Of a stretch of DNA of 64,000 nucleotides, positions 39,056-48,905 are shown piece by piece; the stretch's first letter is position 1; every line of letters starts with the position of its first letter. This stretch comes from Flexifilum sp963727545 (GTDB lineage: Bacteria; Chloroflexota; Anaerolineae; Aggregatilineales; Phototrophicaceae), in contig CAVSGS010000007.1 in NCBI GenBank assembly GCA_963727545.1, forward strand, positions 206,508 to 270,507, read 5' to 3'. The translations under genes and the position numbers were made by a program. The notes beneath the pieces are model-generated. The model saw only the letters and a program-made list of their open reading frames with translations. It did not search any database and was not told the origin of the DNA.

Positions 39056-40069
39056 ATGGATTTACAAACACTCTGGTTCATCTTGATCGCGGTCCTGTTC
39101 ACGGGATTTCTCTTTCTAGAAGGCTTCGACTACGGCGTTGGTATCCTGCTCCCCTTTGTCGGCAAGAACGATCAAGAGCGGCGGATGGTGATCAACAGCA
39201 TTGGTCCCGTCTGGGATGCGAATGAAGTCTGGCTGTTGACGGCGGGCGGCGCGATTTTCGCCGCGTTCCCCAACTGGTACGCGACCCTGTTCAGCGGCTT
39301 CTATCTGGCGCTGTTCCTGATTCTGATCGCTTTGATCGTGCGTGGCGTCGCTTTCGAGTTCCGCAGCAAGGACGTCAGCCCGCGTTGGCGCAGCCTGTGG
39401 GATGCCTGCATCTTCATCGGCAGCTTCCTGCCGGCGCTGCTCTGGGGCGTTGCCTTCGGTAACATCCTGCGCGGCGTAGCGATTGACTCGACCATGACTT
39501 ACGTCGGCTCGTTCTTCGACCTGCTCAATCCCTTCGCGCTGCTCGGTGGGTTGGTCACATTGACGTTGTTCATCCTGCACGGTGCGCTGTACTTGGAACT
39601 GAAGACCGACGGAGCGATCCGCGAGCGGGCAGATCGAGTGACGCGCCGCTTCTGGCTCCCGGTGACGATTCTGGCGGTGCTGTTTGTGGTCTACGCCGCC
39701 ATCGATACCGACATCCTCCAGAACATCAATCCGGCGAACGTCTTGGGATTGGTCGCCGCGGTTGGCGGGCTGCTGTTCGGCGGATACAGCATTTTCCAAG
39801 CGCGCTTTGGGCGTGCCTTCTTCGGCACCGGCTTGACCATCATTGGCGTCGTCGCGCTGATCTTCGGCACGCTGTTCCCGCGCGTCATGCCCTCGTCGCT
39901 TGATCCGGCTTTTGATCTGACGATCTATAATGCCTCGTCGAGCGCCTACACGCTGCAAGTCATGAGTGTGATCGCCTTGACGATGGTGCCGATTGTGCTG
40001 GCGTATACGGCATGGGCGTACTGGGTTTTCCGCAAGCGCCTGACGAGCGAAACCAAGCTCGAATACTAA
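39056..40069 (+). CDS. cydB: Cytochrome bd ubiquinol oxidase subunit II
   Basis: A 337-residue membrane protein with about eight helices. The typical opening (LWFILIAVLFTGFLFLEGFD) and the motif GPVWDANEVWLLTAGGAIFAAFP are unmistakable. It starts 12 bases after cydA with a strong AAGGGGAAG ribosome site. It forms the heterodimeric oxidase with CydA. Its 3' end is followed by a palindromic repeat and an inverted repeat before cydD, so cydDC may have separate control. Confidence 0.96.
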   Translation: MDLQTLWFILIAVLFTGFLFLEGFDYGVGILLPFVGKNDQERRMVINSIGPVWDANEVWLLTAGGAIFAAFPNWYATLFSGFYLALFLILIALIVRGVAFEFRSKDVSPRWRSLWDACIFIGSFLPALLWGVAFGNILRGVAIDSTMTYVGSFFDLLNPFALLGGLVTLTLFILHGALYLELKTDGAIRERADRVTRRFWLPVTILAVLFVVYAAIDTDILQNINPANVLGLVAAVGGLLFGGYSIFQARFGRAFFGTGLTIIGVVALIFGTLFPRVMPSSLDPAFDLTIYNASSSAYTLQVMSVIALTMVPIVLAYTAWAYWVFRKRLTSETKLEY

Positions 40070-40090
40070 CCACTGCTTAGCAATTCCCTT

Positions 40091-40118
40091 GTAGGGGCAC
40101 GATCTATCGTGCCCCTAC
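40091..40118. repeat. GTAGGGGC-family palindromic repeat (copy 7)
   Basis: A 28-base palindrome with arms GTAGGGGCACGAT and one mismatch at the centre, 21 bases after the cydB stop codon. It may terminate part of the cydAB transcript. Confidence 0.85.
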
Positions 40119-40125
40119 GCTGCCA

Positions 40126-40152
40126 GTTAGCGGGTATAATCAACCCGCTAAC
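40126..40152. promoter_or_regulatory. Inverted repeat with TATAAT in its loop, upstream of cydD
   Basis: Perfect ten-base arms GTTAGCGGGT and ACCCGCTAAC surround seven bases. A consensus -10 box TATAAT at 40135-40140 overlaps the loop and lies 34 bases before the cydD start. A protein bound here would block that promoter, so it is a good operator candidate; it could also be a transcript hairpin. Confidence 0.55.
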
Positions 40153-40173
40153 GTTCGCTTAAATCCATCGCCC

Positions 40174-41981
40174 ATGACATCTGCTGCTCCACCGAAACGC
40201 CGCCTCGATTCGCGGCTGCTGAGCGAGGCGCGCGCCGCGCCGGGATCGCTGGCAGCGAGCCTGAGCGCCAACGCCTTCTTGGGCGTTGTGATCGTCGTGC
40301 AGGCGCTGCTGCTCAGCCAGATCATCGACCGTGCTTTCCTCGGCGGCGAAACGCTGGATCAGCTGACGCCGTTCTTGATCGCGCTGGCATTGGTGATCGC
40401 GCTGCGGGCGGGCGCTGCCTACGCTGCCTCGATCGCTTCAGCACGGCTCGCTTTGACCGTCAAAAACGCGCTGCGCCAGCGCTTCGTCGCCCAGCTTTAC
40501 GCGCTTGGACCCGCTTACAGCCGCGCCGAGCGCAGCGGCGATCTCGTGCTCAGCGCGACCGAGGGCGTCGAGAAGCTCGACGGCTACTTCCGCGACTATC
40601 TCCCCGGCATGTTCACGGCGGTCTTTCTGCCGCTGCTGATCCTGCTGGTCGTCCTGCCGCTTGACCTGCTGACCTTCGTCGTCCTGCTGATCACCGCGCC
40701 GTTGATCCCCTTCTTCATGATGCTGATCGGGCGGGCAGCCGGTGCGCTGGCGCAGCGCCAGTTCTCCGAAATGCGCTACCTCGGCGCACACTTCCTCGAC
40801 GTGATGCAGGGCTTGACCACCCTCAAGCTGTTCAACCGCAGCCGCCACCAGATCGAGACCATCAGCCGGATCACCGACGAGTTTCGCGCCGCGACCATGC
40901 GCGTGCTGCGGGTCGCCTTCCTCTCCGCGCTGACGTTGGAGCTGCTGGCGACGCTCAGCGTAGCGATTGTCGCCGTTGAGATCGGCTTGCGCTTGCTCGC
41001 TGGGGGCATCGATTTCGGTCACGCCCTTTTTCTGCTGGTGATCGCGCCGGAATTCTATCTGCCGCTGCGCGCGTTGGGCGCGAAGTTCCACAATGCCACT
41101 GAGGGCAAAGCCGCCGCCGAGCGTCTCTATGCCGTGCTCGATACGCCGCCGGTTGCGCGCCCGACCGCCTCGCAGCCGATTCCGCCGCGCATGGCGATTC
41201 GCTTCGAGCAGGTCGCCGTCAGCTACGAAGACGGCGCGCGTCCGGCGCTGCGCGATCTCTCGTTTGCCATCGAGCCGGGCGAGCGGGTCGCGTTGGTCGG
41301 CGCCAGCGGCGGCGGCAAGACGACCGTCGCGAACCTGCTGCTCGGCTTCGTTCAGCCCGACTCGGGCGCATTACCGTCGCTGGCGTCGATCTGCGGACGC
41401 TGCCTTTAGCCGACTGGCGCGCGCGGATTGGGTGGGTGTCGCAGTCGCCCTATCTCTTTAACGCGACCGTCGCCGACAACCTGCGCCTCGCTCGACCGGA
41501 CGCCTCCGACGCCGACCTGATCGCGGCGGCGACGGCGGCGGGCGCGCACGGCTTCATCACTGAACTGCCGGACGGCTATCAAACCCTCTGTGGCGAGCGC
41601 GGCTTGCGCTTGAGCGGCGGGCAGGCGCAGCGGATCGCGCTGGCGCGCGCTTTCCTGCGCGACGCGCCGCTGCTGATCCTCGACGAGCCGACCTCGCAGC
41701 TTGATCCCGACGGCGAAGCCGAGATCATCGCGTCGCTTGACCGGCTGGTGCAAGGGCGCACCGTCCTGCTGATCACGCACCGCCTGACCGCCGCCGTCGC
41801 TGCCGACCGCATCCTCCTGATCGACCACGGCGCGATCGTCGAGCAGGGCACTCACGCCGACTTGATCGCGCGGAGGCGACGGCGCTGCTATGCTCGCGCA
41901 GCTCGCCTGTCCGATGCGATTCGTTCGACAGGGCGCAGGCCGGCTGACTCCCCTGAAGCGGGTGGACACTGTGAAATCTAA
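40174..41981 (+). CDS. cydD: Thiol reductant ABC exporter subunit CydD (one frameshift)
   Basis: About 602 residues after correction. Six transmembrane helices (about 20-310) precede the ATPase: Walker A GASGGGKTT, signature LSGGQAQRIALARAF, Walker B LLILDEPTSQLDP. One A is missing near 41370; restoring it reads SGAITVAGVDLRTLPLADWRA. CydDC exports cysteine and glutathione to support cytochrome bd assembly. The 3' end is uncertain: this frame stops at 41981, overlapping the GTG start of cydC, but a further shift near 41870 is possible. An ORF shift of this kind in a conserved gene suggests sequence error. Confidence 0.88.
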
Positions 41982-43642
41982 TCCCTTACTGCGCGTCTTG
42001 CGCTGGGCGCTCCCGTTCTGGCGCGGGATGCTGCTGGCGACGCTGCTCGGCGCGCTGACCATCGCCAGCAGCGTCAGCCTGATGGCGACCTCGGCGTGGC
42101 TGATCTCGAAGGCGGCGCTGCAGCCCTCGGTTGCCGATCTTTCGGTCGCTATCGTCGGCGTGCGCTTCTTCGGCATTGCGCGCGGCGTCCTGCGCTATCT
42201 CGAACGCCTCGTCTCGCACGAGACGACCTTTCGCCTGCTGGCTCGCCTGCGGGTCGAGTTCTACAAGGCGCTGGAACCGCTCGCCCCGGCGCGCCTGATC
42301 GGGCAGCGCAGCGGCGACCTGCTCAGCCGCGTCATCGACGACGTGGAGAGTCTGCAAGACCTCTACCTGCGCGCGGTCGCGCCGCCGCATGGTGGCGCTG
42401 CTGGTCGGCACGGCGCTGACGGTGTTCCTGACCGCCTTCGATCCGCTGATCGCGCTGGTGGCGCTGGCGTTCATGCTGGCGGCAGGGATCGGCGTGCCGC
42501 TGCTGGCGTGGTGGGGCAGCCAGCGCTCCGGCGCAGTCCGCGTCGCCGACCGCGCCGAGTTGAACGCGACGCTGGTCGACAGCATTCAGGGGATGGCGGA
42601 AACGCTGGTCTACGGGCAGGCGGCGGCGCAGCTTGAGCGGATCGGCGCGCTCAGTCAGCAGCTTGCCGACGCCGAGCAGCAGATCGCCCGTTCCGACGCG
42701 CTTCAGGTCGGTCTCAGCGCCTTGCTGACCAGCGGGGCGGCGGCTGCCGTTCTCGCGCTGGCGATCCCGCGATTGGATGGCGTCTTTCTGGCGACCGTCG
42801 CCTTGGCGACCACCGCCGTCTTCGAGGCGTTTACGCCGCTGGCACAGGCGGCGGTCAATCTCGGCGCGACCGGGCAAGCTGCCGGTCGTCTGTTCGAGAT
42901 CGCCGACCTGCCGCCCGCCGTCAGCGATCCGCCCGCGCCGCTCGATCCCGTCGTGATCCCCTCACATCCGGCGCTGGTCGTCACCGATTTGTCGTTCGGC
43001 TACCCGGATGAGCCGCTGATCCTCGACGGCGTTGCGCTGCGCCTCGACCCCGGTCAGCGGATCGCCATCTTGGGCGAGAGCGGGGCGGGCAAATCGACGC
43101 TGGTCAATCTGCTGCTGCGTTTCTGGGATTACGACACCGGACGGATCGAGTTAGGCGGGCGCGATCTGCGCGCTTACGCTCAAACCGACGTGCGCGCGAC
43201 CTTCGGCGTGATGACGCAGCGCCCGTATCTGTTTAACACCACCATCCGCGAGAATATCCGCATCGCCCGCAGCGACGCGCCCTTCGAAGCCGTCGAAGCC
43301 GCCGCCCGCCAAGCCGGGATACACGACTTCATTGCCGCGCTGCCCGACGGTTACGCGACGCTGGTCGGCGAAGACGGATCGCTGCTCAGCGGTGGCGAGC
43401 GCCAGCGGATCGCTTTGGCGCGAGTGCTGCTCAAGGACGCGCCGATCCTGATTTTGGACGAGGCGACCGCTAACCTCGACGCCGTGACCGAACGCGCGGT
43501 CATGCAAACGATCCTCAGCGTCACCACCGGACGCAGCTTGCTGATCTTCACCCACCGTCACGTCTTGCTCGACCGGATGGATCAGGTCTACGTCCTCCGG
43601 GATCGCCACCTGCTGCCGAGCGAAGCCCACAAACTGCGCTGA
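41971..43642 (+). CDS. cydC: Thiol reductant ABC exporter subunit CydC (one frameshift)
   Basis: About 556 residues after correction. It begins V(M)KSNPLLRVLRWALPFWRGM with six helices, then the ATPase: Walker A GESGAGKST, signature LSGGERQRIALARVLL, Walker B LILDEATANLDAVTE. An extra C near 42388 splits it; removing it gives APPMVALLVGTALTVFL. The GTG start overlaps cydD. It forms the heterodimeric exporter with CydD. The order cydA-cydB-cydD-cydC differs from E. coli, where cydDC is a separate unit. Confidence 0.9.
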
Positions 43643-43657
43643 TGCTGCCGGGTTATA

Positions 43658-43858
43658 GGGCAAACGCATCAAATTTCTAAATACGATAATTAACCGCCAA
43701 GACGCAGAGGACGCCAAGAAGAAACATTGAAAAGCTCTACTTCACTCGATCAAAGGACATACTTAAAGGCTGTTAGCAGCATAAAAGCCTCTAAAAAATC
43801 GTCTTTCTTGGCGATCTTGGCGACTTGGCGGTTCAAATTGATTTTGATGCGTTTGCCC
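43658..43858. mobile_element. MITE-like element with terminal inverted repeats
   Basis: A 201-base stretch has perfect 16-base terminal inverted repeats (GGGCAAACGCATCAAA and complement). Inside them lie imperfect arms built of CCGCCAAGACGC-type units on the left and CTTGGCGACTTGGCGG on the right. No gene is encoded. Palindromic ends, non-coding content and size suit a miniature inverted-repeat element or a large hairpin. The rest of the 302-base gap before the dehydrogenase gene holds its presumed promoter only. No target-site duplication was established. Confidence 0.6.
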
Positions 43859-43944
43859 TGTGCCGGGTTAGCGCTGGGATCATGGTTTGGCGTGAGTGGG
43901 TTATACTTGCCGTATTGCGTAGATATTCATACAGGATTGCTTCT

Positions 43945-45544
43945 ATGGAAACAGAGATTACAGGTGCTCAGTGGATCGCCGGCAGCGCGAGCCGCGCGGG
44001 GGATGCCGCTTTCTACAGCTTCAATCCGCGCACCAACGTGACCGGGACGCTGCCATTTCTCAACGCCACGTCGGACGAGATTGACCGGGCGGTCAGTGCG
44101 GCGCGCGCGGCTTACGATCAGCTTCGGCTGATGCCCGCCGAGCGGCTGGCGGGGCTGCTGGAGGCGATCGCCGACGAGTACGAAGCGCTCGGCGACCTGC
44201 TGCTGACGACCGCCGACGAGGAAACCGGGCTTGGTCTGCCGCGCTTGACCGGAGAGCGCGGACGCACTACCGGACAGCTGCGCAAATTCGCCGCCTTCAT
44301 CCGCGAGGGCTGGTACGTCGAAGCGATCATCGACCGCGCGCTGCCGGATCGCCAGCCCGCGCCGCGCCCCTCGATCCGCCGGATGCTGCTGCCGTTGGGT
44401 CCCGTCGCCGTGTTCGCCGCCAGTAACTTCCCCTTCGCCTTCAGCGTCGCCGGGGGCGATACCGCCTCGGCGCTGGCGGCTGGCTGCCCGGTGATCGTCA
44501 AGGCGCATCCCGGACATCCGGCGACCTCCGAATTGGTCGCCCATGCGATTAATCGTGCCGTTGCCGCGCAGGGTTTCCCCGCCGGGACGTTCTCGCTGAT
44601 TCAGGGCGATCAGGTTGCCGTCGGACAGGCGCTCGTCACCCATCCGGGGATCGCCGCCGTCGGCTTCACCGGATCGCTGCGCGGTGGGCGGGCGATCTTC
44701 GACGCCGCCGCTGCGCGTCCGACGCCGATCCCGGTCTACGCTGAGATGGGCAGCATTAATCCGACGGTCGTGCTGCCGGGGGCAATCTCCGAGCGTCGCG
44801 CGGCGCTGGCGACCGGCTTGGCAGCGTCGGTGACGTTGGGTGAGGGGCAGTTCTGCACCAATCCGGGCTTGGTCTTCGTGATCGATGGCGCGGAGCAGCC
44901 AGCAGTTCATCGCCGACGTGACCGCTAAGATGCGCGAAACACAGCCCGGCGTGCTGCTCAACCCGCAGATTCAGCAGGGCTTGGCACGGGCGGTCGCCGG
45001 GACGCTGGCACGCCCGCAGGTGACCAAGCTCTCCGGTGGATCGGCGGTGTCAGCGCCCCCGTGTGGTTACGAGCATACCGTCTTGCAGACCAGTTCGCGG
45101 GTTTTCCGCGAGGACGCCGCCCTGCAAGCCGAGCACTTCGGACCAGTGACGCTGTTCGTCGTTTGCGAGTCGCTCGACGACCTGCGCCTGACGCTGGAGT
45201 CGCTGGAAGGCAACCTGACCGCCAGCATCCACGCCGCCGACAGCGAGGTGGAAACGGCGGGATCGATTTACGACATTCTGCGGGAGAAAGCGGGACGCTT
45301 GCTCTGGAATGGTTTCCCGACCGGCGTTGAGGTCGTCTACTCGATGCAGCACGGCGGACCCTACCCGGCGACCACTGCTCCGGCGACGACTTCGGTCGGC
45401 ATGACGGCGATCAAGCGCTTCCTGCGCCCGGTCGCCTTCCAAAATCTGCCCGATAGTCTGCTGCCGCCCGCGCTCCAAGACGCCAATCCGTTGGGCATCT
45501 GGCGTGTCGTCGACGAACAGTGGACGAAGGACGCGGTCTCGTGA
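43945..45544 (+). CDS. Aldehyde dehydrogenase, 2,5-dioxovalerate (alpha-ketoglutarate semialdehyde) type, one frameshift
   Basis: About 532 residues after correction. It opens METEITGAQWIAGS, typical of ketoglutarate-semialdehyde dehydrogenases. Further motifs are ASNFPFAFSVAGGDTASALA (cofactor site), YAEMGSINP (general base Glu) and GEGQFCTNPGL with the catalytic cysteine. An extra C at 44899-44900 splits it; removing it gives GAEQQQFIADVTAKM. The enzyme oxidises the last intermediate of non-phosphorylated sugar-acid or pentose pathways to 2-oxoglutarate. It is convergent with a CUT1 importer. The specific substrate is inferred from family likeness. Confidence 0.83.
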
Positions 45545-45556
45545 AGGTGGTTGAAC

Positions 45557-45647
45557 CGCCAAGACGCCAAGATCGCCAAGAAAAGATTAAGGGTGACGCG
45601 CTGCGTCGCCCTTCTTTGCGACTTTGCGACTTTGCGTTGAATCTTTT
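45557..45647. repeat. CCGCCAAG repeat block with nested hairpin terminator
   Basis: CCGCCAAGACGCCAAGATCG units are followed by an inverted repeat AAAAGATT / AATCTTTT that encloses a hairpin at 45589-45613 (AAGGGTGACGC against GCGTCGCCCTT, one wobble pair) and CTTTGCGA repeats. The unit matches part of the MITE-like element 1.7 kb upstream. It lies between convergent genes, so it probably terminates both transcripts. Confidence 0.7.
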
Positions 45648-45654
45648 GCTCGCT

Positions 45655-46545
45655 TTACCGCTTGACCCCGCTCATCGAGACGCCCTCGATGAAGTACCTT
45701 TGCAGCAGCACGAATAGGATCATCATCGGCAGCGTGGCGATCAGCGACCCCATCATGAGCAGATTCCACGGTGTATCGCGCTGACCTTGCAACAGCGCGA
45801 TCCCAATCGTGACGACGCGGGTCTGCTCGCTGTTGGCGATCACTAATGGATACAAGAAGTCGTTCCATGCCGCCTGCACCGTGATCACCGCGAAGGCGGC
45901 GAGCGCCGGGACGGACAGCGGCAGCGTGACGTGCCACAGAATTTGCAGCGGGTTCGCGCCGTCGATGGTCGCGGCTTCTTCCAACTCCAAGGGAATTTGC
46001 AAAAAGGCTTGACGCAGCAAGAACAGCGCGAAGGCGCTAAACGCGCCGGGTACGATCAGCGCTTGAAAGGTGTTGCGCCAGCCCAAGCTGCGAATCCACA
46101 GGTACTCAGGGATCAGAATCGCCTGAAACGGGATCATCAGCAAGCCGAGGCAGAGCGCGAACAGCAGATTACGCCCCGGAAACTTGAAGCGGGCGAAGCC
46201 ATAGGCTGCCAGCGAGCAGGTGACCAACTGACCGAGCGTCCGTCCGATCGTCATGATGGCGGTGTTGACGATGGTGGTGTTGAAGCCGCTCGACGTTTCG
46301 TAAAGTCCATTCAGATTTTCAAGACAGGAGACGTTCTGCGGAAACCACTGTACCGGCACGGTATTGATCTCGGCGGACGGCTTGCAAGCGGTCGATGCCA
46401 TCCACAGAAAAGGCAGCACCATCACCAGCGCGCCGACGATCAGGATCACGTAGACCAGCACGCGCATCGAGAGCGAGAGCCGGTCATAACTGGGCGTCGA
46501 TTGCTCGGCGATCGGTTGAGTGCTTTTAGCCGTCAGTTGATTCAT
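45655..46545 (-). CDS. CUT1 carbohydrate ABC transporter permease (MalG type)
   Basis: A 296-residue permease with six helices and the EAA loop LEEAATIDGANPLQILWHVT. A large loop between helices 1 and 2 (CKPSAEINTVPVQWFPQNV) is typical of MalG-like proteins. Its start overlaps the partner permease stop by 20 bases. It ends beside the CCGCCAAG repeat block and is convergent with the aldehyde dehydrogenase. Substrate unknown; sugar acids are plausible from the neighbour. Confidence 0.92.
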   Translation of the reverse strand: MNQLTAKSTQPIAEQSTPSYDRLSLSMRVLVYVILIVGALVMVLPFLWMASTACKPSAEINTVPVQWFPQNVSCLENLNGLYETSSGFNTTIVNTAIMTIGRTLGQLVTCSLAAYGFARFKFPGRNLLFALCLGLLMIPFQAILIPEYLWIRSLGWRNTFQALIVPGAFSAFALFLLRQAFLQIPLELEEAATIDGANPLQILWHVTLPLSVPALAAFAVITVQAAWNDFLYPLVIANSEQTRVVTIGIALLQGQRDTPWNLLMMGSLIATLPMMILFVLLQRYFIEGVSMSGVKR

Positions 46546-47455
46546 AGTAAACCCACAAGCGCTGGAGGCGAAGTTGGAACATGGTGACCACCAGCATAAT
46601 GGCGAACATCGCTAAGCCGATGGCAGATGCGTAGCCGAACTCGGCATGGGTGAAACCGGTTTGGTACAGGAAGAACGAGAGCGTGGTCGCGCTGCCGCCG
46701 ACGCCGCCCGCGACCGTCCGCGCCGTCATGATGAAGACCTGATCGAAAATCTGGAACGAGCTGATGAATGCCAGCACGACGATCAAGAACAGGGTCGGCG
46801 AGAGCATCGGCAGCGTGACGTTACGGAAGCGCTGCCAGCGGGTCGCGCCGTCGATCAGGGCGGCTTCGTAGAGGATCGCCGGGATATTTTGCAGTCCGGC
46901 GAGGAACAGCACCATGTCGAAGCCGAGCCGCTGCCAGATCGTCACGACCGCGATCGGGATCAGCACGAGGTCAGGGCGCGTGAGCCAGTTCAAATCGAGC
47001 AAGCCGAACGGTGCCAGCAGGTTGTCGAGCAGCCCGTAATGCGCCTGAAAAATCCACGTCCAGACGATCGACGCCGCGACGGTCGAAGTCACGACCGGCA
47101 GAAAGTAGATCGTGCGGAAGATGCTGCGCCCGCGTAATTTCTGGTTGAGCAGGATCGCTACGCTCAGCGCCAATACCGTCCCAACCGGGATGGTCACGGC
47201 GAGGATTTTGAGCGTGTTACCGAGCGCTTGCCAGAACTTCGCGTCGCCGAGTAGTCGCTGGAAGTTCTCCAGCGCCACAAACTCCGGCGGCTTGATACCG
47301 TTCCACTTCTGGAAGGCGGTCCAGAACGAGAGCAGCACCGGAATGCCGAAGAAGAACAGCAAACCGAGCGTGTTCGGCGCGATCAGCGCCAGCCCCCATA
47401 ATGCTTGACGCCGGGCGCGCGGAGTTTTGCCGAGAATGTTGATCAATGGAGCCAT
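46526..47455 (-). CDS. CUT1 carbohydrate ABC transporter permease (MalF type)
   Basis: A 309-residue permease with helix 1 in LWGLALIAPNTLGLLFFFGI and the EAA loop LYEAALIDGATRWQRFRNVT. It pairs with the MalG-type permease. A hairpin separates it from the upstream binding-protein gene. No ATPase gene is present in the operon, so a shared ATPase is expected. Confidence 0.92.
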   Translation of the reverse strand: MAPLINILGKTPRARRQALWGLALIAPNTLGLLFFFGIPVLLSFWTAFQKWNGIKPPEFVALENFQRLLGDAKFWQALGNTLKILAVTIPVGTVLALSVAILLNQKLRGRSIFRTIYFLPVVTSTVAASIVWTWIFQAHYGLLDNLLAPFGLLDLNWLTRPDLVLIPIAVVTIWQRLGFDMVLFLAGLQNIPAILYEAALIDGATRWQRFRNVTLPMLSPTLFLIVVLAFISSFQIFDQVFIMTARTVAGGVGGSATTLSFFLYQTGFTHAEFGYASAIGLAMFAIMLVVTMFQLRLQRLWVYYESTDG

Positions 47456-47498
47456 GCGGATTTCTCAGTTAGGTAGTAAAAGATGACCTCACCCCCAA

Positions 47499-47522
47499 CC
47501 CCCTCTCCGTAGGGAGAGGGGG
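47499..47522 (-). repeat. CCCCCTCTCC hairpin repeat between binding protein and permease
   Basis: Ten-base arms CCCCCTCTCC and GGAGAGGGGG around a four-base loop, preceded by CCTCACCCCCAA. This ACCCCCAACCCC-plus-hairpin form is a dispersed repeat type that I recall from many Chloroflexota and cyanobacteria. A related copy lies at 53469-53492. Here it also fills the place of the intercistronic hairpin. Confidence 0.65.
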
Positions 47523-47582
47523 AGCAAAGCACAGCGAGGCGAGGTCAAAAACGTGCAATCAGAATGACGAACGCGAACCGTG

Positions 47583-48905
47583 TTACGACCCGGAATTCAG
47601 ATACGGCGCAATCGCGTCACAGGCTTGCGTGGTCGCATCTTCGACACTCACGCCGAGGTCGAAAATGTTGACGATCATCTCGGTCGTCGGATCGCCCGCT
47701 TCGGCGAAGGTGGTCACGCCCTGCGAGTTGTTCAGCGCGTCAATGAACGCCTGAATGTTGACGGTCGTATCACCGAAGCTGTCTTTCCACATTTGCAGCA
47801 GTTCCGGCGCGGGATCGGCTGGCGGCACGCCGCCGGCTTCGGCGAAGAACTTCTCGCCCTCATCGCTGGCGAGGTACTGGATCAGGTTCGCGGCGAGATC
47901 CGGATTGGCGGTGGTCGCGCTGGCGGCGTAAGCGACCGCGTGCACCGTCGAGCGGCTCATGCCGGTGGTCGGGTTCTTCGGCAGGGTCACGATGTCCCAG
48001 TTGAACGGAATGTCCTTGATCGCGTTCGGAAGCTGCCACTCGCCATTGCTGTACATGGCAAGCTTGCCCGACTTGAACATGTTGTATTCGTCGTCGGCGT
48101 TGGTGCCGCCCAAGACGGAGATCGACGGCATGTAACCGTCATCCAGCAGCCCCTTGAGGAAGCTCAGCGCTTCGATGCTGCCGGGTTCGGTCAGCGTGCA
48201 CTGCGTCCGGTCAGGAGTGGCGACCGGTGTCACCCCTGTCGAAGCGATCCAGTTCGACCAGCCGCTCTGATAGTCGTTGTAGACGGCGGCACCGTAGACA
48301 CCATTGGCGCTGTCGGTCAGCGCGGCGGCGTCGGCGGCGAAGTCATCCCACGTCCAATCGGCGGTCGGATAATCCAGACCGGCGGCGTCGAACAGGTCCT
48401 TGTTGTAGAACATGACGATGCTGTCCCAGTTCAGGGGTGCGCCGTAAACGTCGCCGTTGTCGCCCTTATAGGGATCGACCAAGCCGGACCCCCAAACGCT
48501 GGTGTCCACGCCGTTGGCGTCGAAATAGGGCTGGAGGTTGAGCAGCACACCGTTGGTGTTGTAGAAGCCGAATTGATCCTGCGAGAGGTTGAACACGTCC
48601 GGCAGGTCACCGCTGGTCGCGTCGGTCTTCAGCAGATCCCAATATTGCGCCCATGGCACTTGTTGAACATCAACTTCCGCGCCGGGGCAGTAGTCGGCGA
48701 TCCACGCATTGGTTGCGTCGGTGAGGATTTTCGCCCAGTTTTCGTCCCAGACCTGAAGGGTCAGTTTCCCGGCATCGGTACAAGGCACGGCGGGGATGGT
48801 CGCGCCCATTTCCGGCGTCGCGTCTTGCGCCTGCGCGCCGACAGTCAGAGCGAGCAGCAGAATCGCGCTGACCAGCAGAATGCTGAAACGTTTCGTTCTG
48901 AACAT
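47583..48905 (-). CDS. Extracellular sugar-binding protein of CUT1 importer
   Basis: A 440-residue family 1 binding protein. The signal peptide (MFRTKRFSILLVSAILLLAL) is cleaved near VGAQA-QD, with no lipobox cysteine. The mature part includes KLTLQVWDENW, DLPDVFNLSQDQFGFYNTNG and DWTWDDFAADAAALTD. Two cysteine pairs are possible in the mature protein. It heads the leftward importer operon. Ligand is unknown; it could be a pentose or sugar acid since a ketoglutarate-semialdehyde-type dehydrogenase lies next to the operon. Confidence 0.92.
   Translation of the reverse strand: MFRTKRFSILLVSAILLLALTVGAQAQDATPEMGATIPAVPCTDAGKLTLQVWDENWAKILTDATNAWIADYCPGAEVDVQQVPWAQYWDLLKTDATSGDLPDVFNLSQDQFGFYNTNGVLLNLQPYFDANGVDTSVWGSGLVDPYKGDNGDVYGAPLNWDSIVMFYNKDLFDAAGLDYPTADWTWDDFAADAAALTDSANGVYGAAVYNDYQSGWSNWIASTGVTPVATPDRTQCTLTEPGSIEALSFLKGLLDDGYMPSISVLGGTNADDEYNMFKSGKLAMYSNGEWQLPNAIKDIPFNWDIVTLPKNPTTGMSRSTVHAVAYAASATTANPDLAANLIQYLASDEGEKFFAEAGGVPPADPAPELLQMWKDSFGDTTVNIQAFIDALNNSQGVTTFAEAGDPTTEMIVNIFDLGVSVEDATTQACDAIAPYLNSGS

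Noticed and set aside
43867..43878. GTTAGCGCTGGG upstream of the aldehyde dehydrogenase as a LacI operator
   Set aside because: Only the left half matches, and it lies just outside the MITE-like element; too weak to call.
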